Shown: piece by piece, positions 1-11,708 of the stretch | How positions within the stretch are numbered: the stretch's first letter is position 1 | How the letters are laid out: the number at the start of each line of letters is the position of its first letter | Assembly (NCBI GenBank): GCA_947462335.1 | Contig: OX381705.1 | Span: 4,392,703 to 4,456,702 of the forward strand | From: Harmothoe impar | Taxonomy: Eukaryota; Annelida; Polychaeta; Phyllodocida; Polynoidae | Direction: 5' to 3' | Length of the DNA: 64,000 bases | Notes under the pieces: generated by a model | Told to the model about the DNA's origin: nothing | Database searches by the model: none | What the model saw: the letters and a program-made list of their open reading frames with translations, nothing else | Program-made: the position numbers and the translations under genes

Positions 1-655
1 GGTCAAGGCAGCATGTGACCCATACAGGGTTAAAGCACCCTGCTGCCCTTACAGGGTAAAGGTGCCATGTGGCCCTTACAGGATTAGAGCACCATGTCCC
101 CCAGACAGGGTTAAATCAGCATGGTCTTTTCCACCCATTCTTTATTGTCCCTTTGAGTTTGTATTAAACAAACAGATAGCCACCCAACCGGATTAAGAGT
201 AATTGGGAATGTATAACTTTACATCAGCCGTAGCGTAATGGCCGCAGCTTCCTTAATTCTTGGCCGAATTGCAAAATTTGACCATCCACGCGTAGCCAGT
301 GAAGCACTGAACCCCCCTGTGATGTCCAATCCTACCCTAGCCTTTTTGTAAACGATTGGCGAGAGTCCGTAATCGCCGAACGTTAAAAACGAGAGTCGTT
401 TTTTCACTAGAAAATGCATAGAAAATGAAGTTATCTATGGAACTTCGCGTTGTTGACATCAAACTGAGCGCATTGTCAACAGCTATGCGCAGTATGAATT
501 TCAGAGCAGAATTCATACCGGTTGTCTCAGGGCTGTTGATACAAGAAAATATGTTTGTTGATTTCTCGCTGGATGACCAGTTAGAGTTTGGGCTTGTAGT
601 ACAAATTTTCCAAAAGGCCCGAGTCGGGCGCTCAACATGACACATGCCATTTGGA

Positions 656-720
656 CCAGGTATAAAACGTTGCCGAGCAGTGCGCTTCTCAAAACGGAAA
701 GAAAGCCTATGGGACTTTCC
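656..720 (+). promoter_or_regulatory. TATA-like box and kB-like site in the 1257-bp unit (weak)
   Basis: ggtataaaa lies at about 658-666. A perfect match to the NF-kB consensus GGGRNWYYCC (gggactttcc) lies at 711-720. A GC-rich stretch with an E2F-like word (gggcgggaaa) follows near 894-903. The same set recurs in the other two copies. These are motif matches only; no transcript is implied by the sequence. Confidence 0.25.
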
Positions 721-1093
721 ATAGTGAAGGCACAGGGCACCCTCCCGCTCGGTCTAGCTCCCGCAGCTCCCTTCCCGCGCCGTCTCGGCATGAGTCGCTC
801 GTCCCAGGCGGCCTTGGGAGGTCCCTGAGGAACCGCGACCGGTCCGTTCACCACCTGGTGGCTCGTACGGCTCACAGTTTCCAAGTTGCCGTTTGGGCGG
901 GAAAAAACGAAAAACGGCGGCAAAACACGACCCGTGCCAAATGGCCCTACCACAGACAGTCAGGATAGGGGAAAAAATCCTGTTTCCGACGCACCCATTC
1001 CCGAGCCGATTGGAACCAAGAATCTGCTGGGAGAGCACCAACTCCAAAATAGAAATTAGTCACCCTATATGTACTCTATGTACTCTGTAACTG

Positions 1094-1390
1094 CAGGGTT
1101 AAAGCAGCATGCTATCCACACAGGGTTAAAGCAGCATGCGGCCCTTACAGGGTTAAAGCAGAATGCTGCCCTTACAGGGCTAAAGCAGCATGTGACCCAT
1201 ACAGGGTTAAAGCACTGTGCAGACCTCATAGGTTAGACCACCATGCTGGCCTTACAGGGTCAAGGCAGCATGTGACCCATACAGGGTTAAAGCACCCTGC
1301 TGCCCTTACAGGGTAAAGGTGCCATGTGGCCCTTACAGGATTAGAGCACCATGTCCCCCAGACAGGGTTAAATCAGCATGGTCTTTTCCA
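1094..1390. repeat. 27-bp minisatellite nested in the 1257-bp unit
   Basis: The word cagggtt starts at 1094, 1121, 1148, 1175 and 1202, a 27-bp period, and degenerate copies continue to about 1390. The same block is present at 1-135 (partial) and about 2351-2648. The consensus is close to cagggttaaagcagcatg followed by a variable ninemer. Confidence 0.9.
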
Positions 1391-3960
1391 CCCATTCTTT
1401 ATTGTCCCTTTGAGTTTGTATTAAACAAACAGATAGCCACCCAACCGGATTAAGAGTAATTGGGAATGTATAACTTTACATCAGCCGTAGCGTAATGGCC
1501 GCAGCTTCCTTAATTCTTGGCCGAATTGCAAAATTTGACCATCCACGCGTAGCCAGTGAAGCACTGAACCCCCCTGTGATGTCCAATCCTACCCTAGCCT
1601 TTTTGTAAACGATTGGCGAGAGTCCGTAATCGCCGAACGTTAAAAACGAGAGTCGTTTTTTCACTAGAAAATGCATAGAAAATGAAGTTATCTATGGAAC
1701 TTCGCGTTGTTGACATCAAACTGAGCGCATTGTCAACAGCTATGCGCAGTATGAATTTCAGAGCAGAATTCATACCGGTTGTCTCAGGGCTGTTGATACA
1801 AGAAAATATGTTTGTTGATTTCTCGCTGGATGACCAGTTAGAGTTTGGGCTTGTAGTACAAATTTTCCAAAAGGCCCGAGTCGGGCGCTCAACATGACAC
1901 ATGCCATTTGGACCAGGTATAAAACGTTGCCGAGCAGTGCGCTTCTCAAAACGGAAAGAAAGCCTATGGGACTTTCCATAGTGAAGGCACAGGGCACCCT
2001 CCCGCTCGGTCTAGCTCCCGCAGCTCCCTTCCCGCGCCGTCTCGGCATGAGTCGCTCGTCCCAGGCGGCCTTGGGAGGTCCCTGAGGAACCGCGACCGGT
2101 CCGTTCACCACCTGGTGGCTCGTACGGCTCACAGTTTCCAAGTTGCCGTTTGGGCGGGAAAAAACGAAAAACGGCGGCAAAACACGACCCGTGCCAAATG
2201 GCCCTACCACAGACAGTCAGGATAGGGGAAAAAATCCTGTTTCCGACGCACCCGTTCCCGAGCCGATTGGAACCAGGAATCTGCTGGGAGAGCACCAACT
2301 CCAAAATAGAAATTAGTCACCCTATATGTACTCTATGTACTCTGTAACTGCAGGGTTAAAGCAGCATGCTATCCACACAGGGTTAAAGCAGCATGCGGCC
2401 CTTACAGGGTTAAAGCAGAATGCTGCCCTTACAGGGTTAAAGCAGCATGTGACCCATACAGGGTTAAAGCACTGTGCAGACCTCATAGGTTAGACCACCA
2501 TGCTGGCCTTACAGGGTCAAGGCAGCATGTGACCCATACAGGGTTAAAGCACCCTGCTGCCCTTACAGGGTAAAGGTGCCATGTGGCCCTTACAGGATTA
2601 GAGCACCATGTCGCCAAGACAGGGTTAAATCAGCATGGTCTTTTCCACCCATTCTTTATTGTCCCTTTGAGTTTGTATTAAACAAACAGATAGCCACCCA
2701 ACCGGATTAAGAGTAAATGGGAATGTATAACTTTACATCAGCCGTAGCGTAATGGCCGCAGCTTCCTTAATTCTCGGCCGAATTGCAAAATTTGACTATC
2801 CACGCGTAGCCAGTAAAGCACTAAACCCCCCTGTGATGTCCAATCCTACCCTAGCCTTTTTGTAAACGATTGGCGAGAGTCCGTAATCGCCGAACGTTAA
2901 AAACGAGAGTCGTTTTTTCACTAGAAAATGCATAGAAAATGAAGTTATCTATGGAACTTCGCGTTGTTGACATCAAACTGAGCGCATTGTCAACAGCTAT
3001 GCTCAGTATGAATTTCAGAGCAGAATTCATACCGGTTGTCTCAGGGCTGTTGATACAAGAAAATATGTTTGTTGATTTCTCGCTGGATGACCAGTTAGAG
3101 TTTGGGCTTGTAGTACAAATTTTCCGAAAGGCCCGAGTCATGCGCTCAACATGACACATGCCATTTGGACCAGGTATAAAACGTTGCCGAGCAGTGCGCT
3201 TCTCAAAACGGAAAGAAAGCCTATGGGACTTTCCATAGTGAAGGCACAGGGCACCCTCCCGCTCGGTCTAGCTCCCGCAGCTCCCTTCCCGCGCCGTCTC
3301 GGCATGAGTCGCTCGTCCCAGGCGGCCTTGGGAGGTCCCTGAGGAACCGCGACCGGTCCGTTCACCACCTGGTGGCTCGTACGGCTCACAGTTTCCAAGT
3401 TGCCGTTTGGGCGGGAAAAAACGAAAAACGGCAGCAAAACACGACCCGTGCCAAATGGCCCTACCACAGACAGTCAGGATAGGGGAAAAAATCCTGTTTC
3501 CGACGCACCCGTTCCCGAGCCGATTGGAACCAGGAATCTGCTGGGAGAGCACCAACTCCAAAATAGAGATTAGTCAATGGCATGTACATAGTCACTCCCG
3601 AATGCAAAGTCACTCAAAAACACATAGTCAATTCCAAAAATTGAGTCAATCTTGAAAAAAGGGTTGATTTCAAAGAAGAAGTTAGTCCCAAATGTGAGGT
3701 TAATCCAAAATTCCTTTTCAATCTCAGCCATTTGGACAATGCTTGTTGTAAGGTCAATGCCATGGACATAGTCACTCCCGAATGCAAAGTCACTCAAAAA
3801 CACATAGTCAATCAAAAAAATTTAGTCAATCTTGAAAATAGGATTGATTTCAAAGAAGAATTTAGTCCCAAATGTGAAGTTGATGAAAAATTCCTTCTCA
3901 ATCTCAGCCATTTGGTCAATGCTTGTTGTAAGGTCAATGCCATGGACATAGTCACTCCCG

Positions 3961-6900
3961 AATGCTAAGTCACTCAAAAAAACATAGTCAATTCCAAAAA
4001 TTTAGTCAATCTTGAAAAAAGGGTTAATTTCAAAGAAGAAGTTAGTCCCAAATGTGAGGTTGATCCAATATTCCTTTTCAATCTCAGCCATTTGGTCAAT
4101 GCTCGTTGTAAGGTCAATGCCATGGACATAGTCATTCCTGAATGCAAAGTCACTCAAAAACACATAGTCAATTCCAAAAATTTAGTCAATCTTGAAAAAA
4201 GGGTTGATTTCAAGAAAGAAGTTAGTCCCAAATGTGAGGTTGATCCAACATTCCTTTTCAATCTCAGCCATTTGGACAATGCTCGTTGTAAGGTCAATGC
4301 CATGGACATAGTCACTCCCGAATGCAAAGTCACTCAAAAACACATAGTCAATCCCAAAAATTTAGTCAATCTTGAAAAAAGGGTTGATTTCAAAGAAGAA
4401 GTTAGTCCCAAATGTGATGTTTGATCCAAAACTCCTTTTCAATCTCAGCCATTTGGTCAATGCTTGTTGTAAGGTCAATGCCATGGACATAGTCACTCCC
4501 GAATACAAAGTCACTCAAAAACACATAGACAATTCCAAAAATTTAGTCAATCTTGAAAAAGGGGTTGATTTCAAAGAAGAAGTTAGTCCCAAATGTGAGG
4601 TTAATCCAAAATTCCTTTTCAATCTCAGCCATTTGGCCAATGCTCATTGTAAGGTCAATGGCATGGACATAGTCACTCCCGAATGCAAAGTCACTCAAAA
4701 ACACATAGTCAATCCGAAAAATTTAGTCAATCTTGAAAAAAGGGATGATTTCAAGGAAGAAGTCAGTCCCAAATGTGAAGTTGATGAAAAATTCATTTTC
4801 ATTCTCAGCCATTTGGCCAATGCTCGTTGTAAGGTCAATGGCATGAACATAGTCACTCCCGAACACAAAGTCACTCAAAAACACATAGTCAATTCCAAAA
4901 ATTTAGTCAATCTTGAAATAGGATTGATTTCAAAGAAGAAGTTAGTCCCAAATGTGAGGTTGATCCAATATTCCTTTTCAATCTCAGCCATTTGGTCAAT
5001 ACTCCTTGTAAGGTCAATGCCATGGACATAGTCACTCGCGAATGCAACGTCACTCAAAAACACATAGTCAATTCCAAAAATTTAGTCAATCTTGAAAAAA
5101 GGGTTGATTTCAAAGAAGAAGTTAGTCCCGAATGTGAGGTTGATCCAACATTCCTTTTCAATCTCAGCCATTTGGTCAATGCTTGTTGTAAGGTAAATGC
5201 CATGGACATAGTCACTCCCAAATGCAAAGTCACTCAAAAACACATAGTCAATCCCAAAAATTTAGTCAATCTTGAAAAAAAGGATGATTTCAAGGAAGAA
5301 GTCAGTCCCAAATGAAAAGTTGATGAAAAATTCATTTTCAATCTCAGCCATTTGGTCAATGCTCGTTCTAAGGTCAATGGCATGTACATAGTAACTCCCG
5401 AATGCAAAGTCACTCAAAAACACATAGTCAATCCCAAAAATTTAGTCAATCTTGAAAAAAAGGATGATTTCAAGGAAGAAGTCAGTCCCAAATGAAAAGT
5501 TGATGAAAAATTCATTTTCAATCTCAGCCATTTGGTCAATGCTCGTTCTAAGGTCAATGGCATGTACATAGTCACTCCCGAATGCAAAGTCACTCAAAAA
5601 CACATAGTCAATTCCAAAAATTTAGTCAATCTTGAAAAAAGGGTTGATTTCAAAGAAGAAGTTAGTCCCAAATGTGAGGTTAATCCAAAATTCCTTTTCA
5701 ATCTCAGCCATTTGGACAATGCTCGTTGTAAGGTCAATGCCATGGACATAGTCACTCCCGAATGCAAAGTCACTCAAAAACACATAATCAATGAAAAAAA
5801 TTTAGTCAATCTTGAAAATAGGGTTGATTTCAAAGAAGAAGTTAATAGTCCCAAATGTGAAGTTGATGCAAAATTCCTTCTCAATCTCAGCCATTTGGTC
5901 AATGCTTGTTGTAAGGTCAATGCCATGGACATAGTCACTCCCGAATGCAAAGTCACTCAAAAAAACATAGTCAATTCCCAAAATTTAGTCAATCTTGAAA
6001 AAAGGGTTAATTTCAAAGAAGAAGTTAGTCCCAAATGTGAGGTTAATCCAAAATTCCTTTTCAATCTCAGCCATTTGGTCAATGCTCATTGTAAGGTCAA
6101 TGCCATGGACATAGTCACTCCCGAATGCAAAGTCACTCAAAAACACATAGTCAATCCCAAAAGTTTAGTCAATCTTGAAAAAAGGGACGATTTCAAGGAA
6201 GAAGTCAGTCCCAAATGTGAAGTTGATGAAAAATTCCTCTTCAATCTCAGCCATTTGGCCAATGCTTGTTGTAAGGTCAATGGCATGTACATAGTCACTC
6301 CCGAATACAAAGTCACTCAAAAACACATAGTCAATTCCAAAAATTTAGTCAATCTTGAAAAAAGGGTTGATTTCAAAGAAGAAGTTAGTCCCAAATGTGA
6401 GGTTAATCCAAAATTCCTTTTCAATCTCAGCCATTTGGACAATGCTCGTTGTAAGGTCAATGCCATGGACATAGTCACTCCCGAATGCAAAGTCACTCAA
6501 AAACACATAGTCAATCAAAAAAATTTAGTCAATCTTGAAAATAGGATTGATTTCAAAGAAGAAGTTAGTCCCAAATGTGAAGTTGATGAAAAATTCCTTC
6601 TCAATCTCAGCCATTTGGTCAATGCTTGTTGTAAGGTCAATGCCATGGACATAGTCACTCCCGAATGCTAAGTCACTCAAAAAAACATAGTCAATTCCAA
6701 AAATTTAGTCAATCTTGAAAAAAGGGTTAATTTCAAAGAAGAAGTTAGTCCCAAATGTGAGGTTGATCCAATATTCCTTTTCAATCTCAGCCATTTGGTC
6801 AATGCTCGTTGTAAGGTCAATGCCATGGACATAGTCATTCCTGAATGCAAAGTCACTCAAAAACACATAGTCAATTCCAAAAATTTAGTCAATCTTGAAA

Positions 6901-9900
6901 AAAGGGTTGATTTCAAGAAAGAAGTTAGTCCCAAATGTGAGGTTGATCCAACATTCCTTTTCAATCTCAGCCATTTGGACAATGCTCGTTGTAAGGTCAA
7001 TGCCATGGACATAGTCACTCCCGAATGCAAAGTCACTCAAAAACACATAGTCAATCCCAAAAATTTAGTCAATCTTGAAAAAAGGGTTGATTTCAAAGAA
7101 GAAGTTAGTCCCAAATGTGATGTTTGATCCAAAACTCCTTTTCAATCTCAGCCATTTGGTCAATGCTTTTTGTAAGGTCAATGCCATGGACATAGTCACT
7201 CCCGAATACAAAGTCACTCAAAAACACATAGACAATTCCAAAAATTTAGTCAATCTTGAAAAAGGGGTTGATTTCAAAGAAGAAGTTAGTCCCAAATGTG
7301 AGGTTAATCCAAAATTCCTTTTCAATCTCAGCCATTTGGCCAATGCTCATTGTAAGGTCAATGGCATGGACATAGTCACTCCCGAATGCAAAGTCACTCA
7401 AAAACACATAGTCAATCCGAAAAATTTAGTCAATCTTGAAAAAAGGGATGATTTCAAGGAAGAAGTCAGTCCCAAATGTGAAGTTGATGAAAAATTCATT
7501 TTCATTCTCAGCCATTTGGCCAATGCTCGTTGTAAGGTCAATGGCATGAACATAGTCACTCCCGAACACAAAGTCACTCAAAAACACATAGTCAATTCCA
7601 AAAATTTAGTCAATCTTGAAATAGGATTGATTTCAAAGAAGAAGTTAGTCCCAAATGTGAGGTTGATCCAATATTCCTTTTCAATCTCAGCCATTTGGTC
7701 AATACTCCTTGTAAGGTCAATGCCATGGACATAGTCACTCGCGAATGCAACGTCACTCAAAAACACATAGTCAATTCCAAAAATTTAGTCAATCTTGAAA
7801 AAAGGGTTGATTTCAAAGAAGAAGTTAGTCCCGAATGTGAGGTTGATCCAACATTCCTTTTCAATCTCAGCCATTTGGTCAATGCTTGTTGTAAGGTAAA
7901 TGCCATGGACATAGTCACTCCCAAATGCAAAGTCACTCAAAAACACATAGTCAATCCCAAAAATTTAGTCAATCTTGAAAAAAAGGATGATTTCAAGGAA
8001 GAAGTCAGTCCCAAATGAAAAGTTGATGAAAAATTCATTTTCAATCTCAGCCATTTGGTCAATGCTCGTTCTAAGGTCAATGGCATGTACATAGTCACTC
8101 CCGAATGCAAAGTCACTCAAAAACACATAGTCAATCCCAAAAATTTAGTCAATCTTGAAAAAAAGGATGATTTCAAGGAAGAAGTCAGTCCCAAATGAAA
8201 AGTTGATGAAAAATTCATTTTCAATCTCAGCCATTTGGTCAATGCTCGTTCTAAGGTCAATGGCATGTACATAGTCACTCCCGAATGCAAAGTCACTCAA
8301 AAACACATAGTCAATTCCAAAAATTTAGTCAATCTTGAAAAAAGGGTTGATTTCAAAGAAGAAGTTAGTCCCAAATGTGAGGTTAATCCAAAATTCCTTT
8401 TCAATCTCAGCCATTTGGACAATGCTCGTTGTAAGGTCAATGCCATGGACATAGTCACTCCCGAATGCAAAGTCACTCAAAAACACATAATCAATGAAAA
8501 AAATTTAGTCAATCTTGAAAATAGGGTTGATTTCAAAGAAGAAGTTAATAGTCCCAAATGTGAAGTTGATGCAAAATTCCTTCTCAATCTCAGCCATTTG
8601 GTCAATGCTTGTTGTAAGGTCAATGCCATGGACATAGTCACTCCCGAATGCAAAGTCACTCAAAAAAACATAGTCAATTCCCAAAATTTAGTCAATCTTG
8701 AAAAAAGGGTTAATTTCAAAGAAGAAGTTAGTCCCAAATGTGAGGTTAATCCAAAATTCCTTTTCAATCTCAGCCATTTGGCCAATGCTCATTGTAAGGT
8801 CAATGGCATGGACATAGTCACTCCCGAATGCAAAGTCACTCAAAAACACATAGTCAATCCGAAAAATTTAGTCAATCTTGAAAAAAGGGATGATTTCAAG
8901 GAAGAAGTCAGTCCCAAATGTGAAGTTGATGAAAAATTCATTTTCATTCTCAGCCATTTGGCCAATGCTCGTTGTAAGGTCAATGGCATGAACATAGTCA
9001 CTCCCGAACACAAAGTCACTCAAAAACACATAGTCAATTCCAAAAATTTAGTCAATCTTGAAATAGGATTGATTTCAAAGAAGAAGTTAGTCCCAAATGT
9101 GAGGTTGATCCAATATTCCTTTTCAATCTCAGCCATTTGGTCAATACTCCTTGTAAGGTCAATGCCATGGACATAGTCACTCGCGAATGCAACGTCACTC
9201 AAAAACACATAGTCAATTCCAAAAATTTAGTCAATCTTGAAAAAAGGGTTGATTTCAAAGAAGAAGTTAGTCCCGAATGTGAGGTTGATCCAACATTCCT
9301 TTTCAATCTCAGCCATTTGGTCAATGCTTGTTGTAAGGTAAATGCCATGGACATAGTCACTCCCAAATGCAAAGTCACTCAAAAACACATAGTCAATCCC
9401 AAAAATTTAGTCAATCTTGAAAAAAAGGATGATTTCAAGGAAGAAGTCAGTCCCAAATGAAAAGTTGATGAAAAATTCATTTTCAATCTCAGCCATTTGG
9501 TCAATGCTCGTTCTAAGGTCAATGGCATGTACATAGTCACTCCCGAATGCAAAGTCACTCAAAAACACATAGTCAATCCCAAAAATTTAGTCAATCTTGA
9601 AAAAAAGGATGATTTCAAGGAAGAAGTCAGTCCCAAATGAAAAGTTGATGAAAAATTCATTTTCAATCTCAGCCATTTGGTCAATGCTCGTTCTAAGGTC
9701 AATGGCATGTACATAGTCACTCCCGAATGCAAAGTCACTCAAAAACACATAGTCAATTCCAAAAATTTAGTCAATCTTGAAAAAAGGGTTGATTTCAAAG
9801 AAGAAGTTAGTCCCAAATGTGAGGTTAATCCAAAATTCCTTTTCAATCTCAGCCATTTGGACAATGCTCGTTGTAAGGTCAATGCCATGGACATAGTCAC

Positions 9901-11708
9901 TCCCGAATGCAAAGTCACTCAAAAACACATAATCAATGAAAAAAATTTAGTCAATCTTGAAAATAGGGTTGATTTCAAAGAAGAAGTTAATAGTCCCAAA
10001 TGTGAAGTTGATGCAAAATTCCTTCTCAATCTCAGCCATTTGGTCAATGCTTGTTGTAAGGTCAATGCCATGGACATAGTCACTCCCGAATGCAAAGTCA
10101 CTCAAAAAAACATAGTCAATTCCCAAAATTTAGTCAATCTTGAAAAAAGGGTTAATTTCAAAGAAGAAGTTAGTCCCAAATGTGAGGTTAATCCAAAATT
10201 CCTTTTCAATCTCAGCCATTTGGTCAATGCTCATTGTAAGGTCAATGCCATGGACATAGTCACTCCCGAATGCAAAGTCACTCAAAAACACATAGTCAAT
10301 CCCAAAAGTTTAGTCAATCTTGAAAAAAGGGACGATTTCAAGGAAGAAGTCAGTCCCAAATGTGAAGTTGATGAAAAATTCCTCTTCAATCTCAGCCATT
10401 TGGCCAATGCTTGTTGTAAGGTCAATGGCATGTACATAGTCACTCCCGAATACAAAGTCACTCAAAAACACATAGTCAATTCCAAAAATTTAGTCAATCT
10501 TGAAAAAAGGGTTGATTTCAAAGAAGAAGTTAGTCCCAAATGTGAGGTTAATCCAAAATTCCTTTTCAATCTCAGCCATTTGGACAATGCTCGTTGTAAG
10601 GTCAATGCCATGGACATAGTCACTCCCGAATGCAAAGTCACTCAAAAACACATAGTCAATCAAAAAAATTTAGTCAATCTTGAAAATAGGATTGATTTCA
10701 AAGAAGAAGTTAGTCCCAAATGTGAAGTTGATGAAAAATTCCTTCTCAATCTCAGCCATTTGGTCAATGCTTGTTGTAAGGTCAATGCCATGGACATAGT
10801 CACTCCCGAATGCAAAGTCACTCAAAAAAACATAGTCAATTCCAAAAATTTAGTCAATCTTGAAAAAAGGGTTAATTTCAAAGAAGAAGTTAGTCCCAAA
10901 TGTGAGGTTGATCCAATATTCCTTTTCAATCTCAGCCATTTGGTCAATGCTCGTTGTAAGGTCAATGCCATGGACATAGTCATTCCTGAATGCAAAGTCA
11001 CTCAAAAACACATAGTCAATTCCAAAAATTTAGTCAATCTTGAAAAAAGGGTTGATTTCAAGAAAGAAGTTAGTCCCAAATGTGAGGTTAATCCAAAATT
11101 CCTTTTCAATCTCAGCCATTTGGTCAATGCTCATTGTAAGGTCAATGCCATGGACATAGTCACTCCCGAATGCAAAGTCACTCAAAAACACATAGTCAAT
11201 CCCAAAAGTTTAGTCAATCTTGAAAAAAGGGACGATTTCAAGGAAGAAGTCAGTCCCAAATGTGAAGTTGATGAAAAATTCCTCTTCAATCTCAGCCATT
11301 TGGCCAATGCTTGTTGTAAGGTCAATGGCATGTACATAGTCACTCCCGAATACAAAGTCACTCAAAAACACATAGTCAATTCCAAAAATTTAGTCAATCT
11401 TGAAAAAAGGGTTGATTTCAAAGAAGAAGTTAGTCCCAAATGTGAGGTTAATCCAAAATTCCTTTTCAATCTCAGCCATTTGGACAATGCTCGTTGTAAG
11501 GTCAATGCCATGGACATAGTCACTCCCGAATGCAAAGTCACTCAAAAACACATAGTCAATCAAAAAAATTTAGTCAATCTTGAAAATAGGATTGATTTCA
11601 AAGAAGAAGTTAGTCCCAAATGTGAAGTTGATGAAAAATTCCTTCTCAATCTCAGCCATTTGGTCAATGCTTGTTGTAAGGTCAATGCCATGGACATAGT
11701 CACTCCCG
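3961..11708. repeat. 2703-bp higher-order repeat (15 monomers) with internal duplications
   Basis: The rare variant aatgctaag occurs at 3961, 6664 and 11709. The first two are 2703 bp apart (15 x 180 + 3), and all private variants between them recur at that offset: the 3-bp insertion, the +1 site and the -1 site. The interval 6664-11708 is 5045 bp. It contains an extra 1442-bp duplication (7695 recurs at 9137, 8235 at 9677; 8 x 180 + 2) and a 900-bp duplication (about 10210 recurs at about 11110). Confidence 0.85.

Larger units (their letters stand above)
1..3573. repeat. 1257-bp macrosatellite, 2.8 tandem copies
   Basis: The sequence at 1 recurs at 1258 and again at 2515, so the period is exactly 1257 bp. 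Copies 1 and 2 are almost identical; copy 3 has scattered substitutions. Each unit has about 945 bp of complex sequence (e.g. 136-1080) followed by a block of 27-bp minisatellite. Copy 3 stops at about 3573 in the word attagtca, where the 180-bp satellite begins. Both strands carry 60-146-codon open frames that repeat with the unit. None resembles a protein family I recognise, so I treat them as chance frames. The left end is cut by the window. Confidence 0.95.

Noticed and set aside
425..640. 71-codon frame in the 1257-bp unit as a real domain
   Set aside because: It is kept in all three copies, but so are several frames on the other strand; no family similarity, and the copies are too similar to test selection.
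1094..1390. Telomere-like repeats (agggtta words)
   Set aside because: The word occurs once per 27-bp unit, not as tandem six-mers; it is coincidental.
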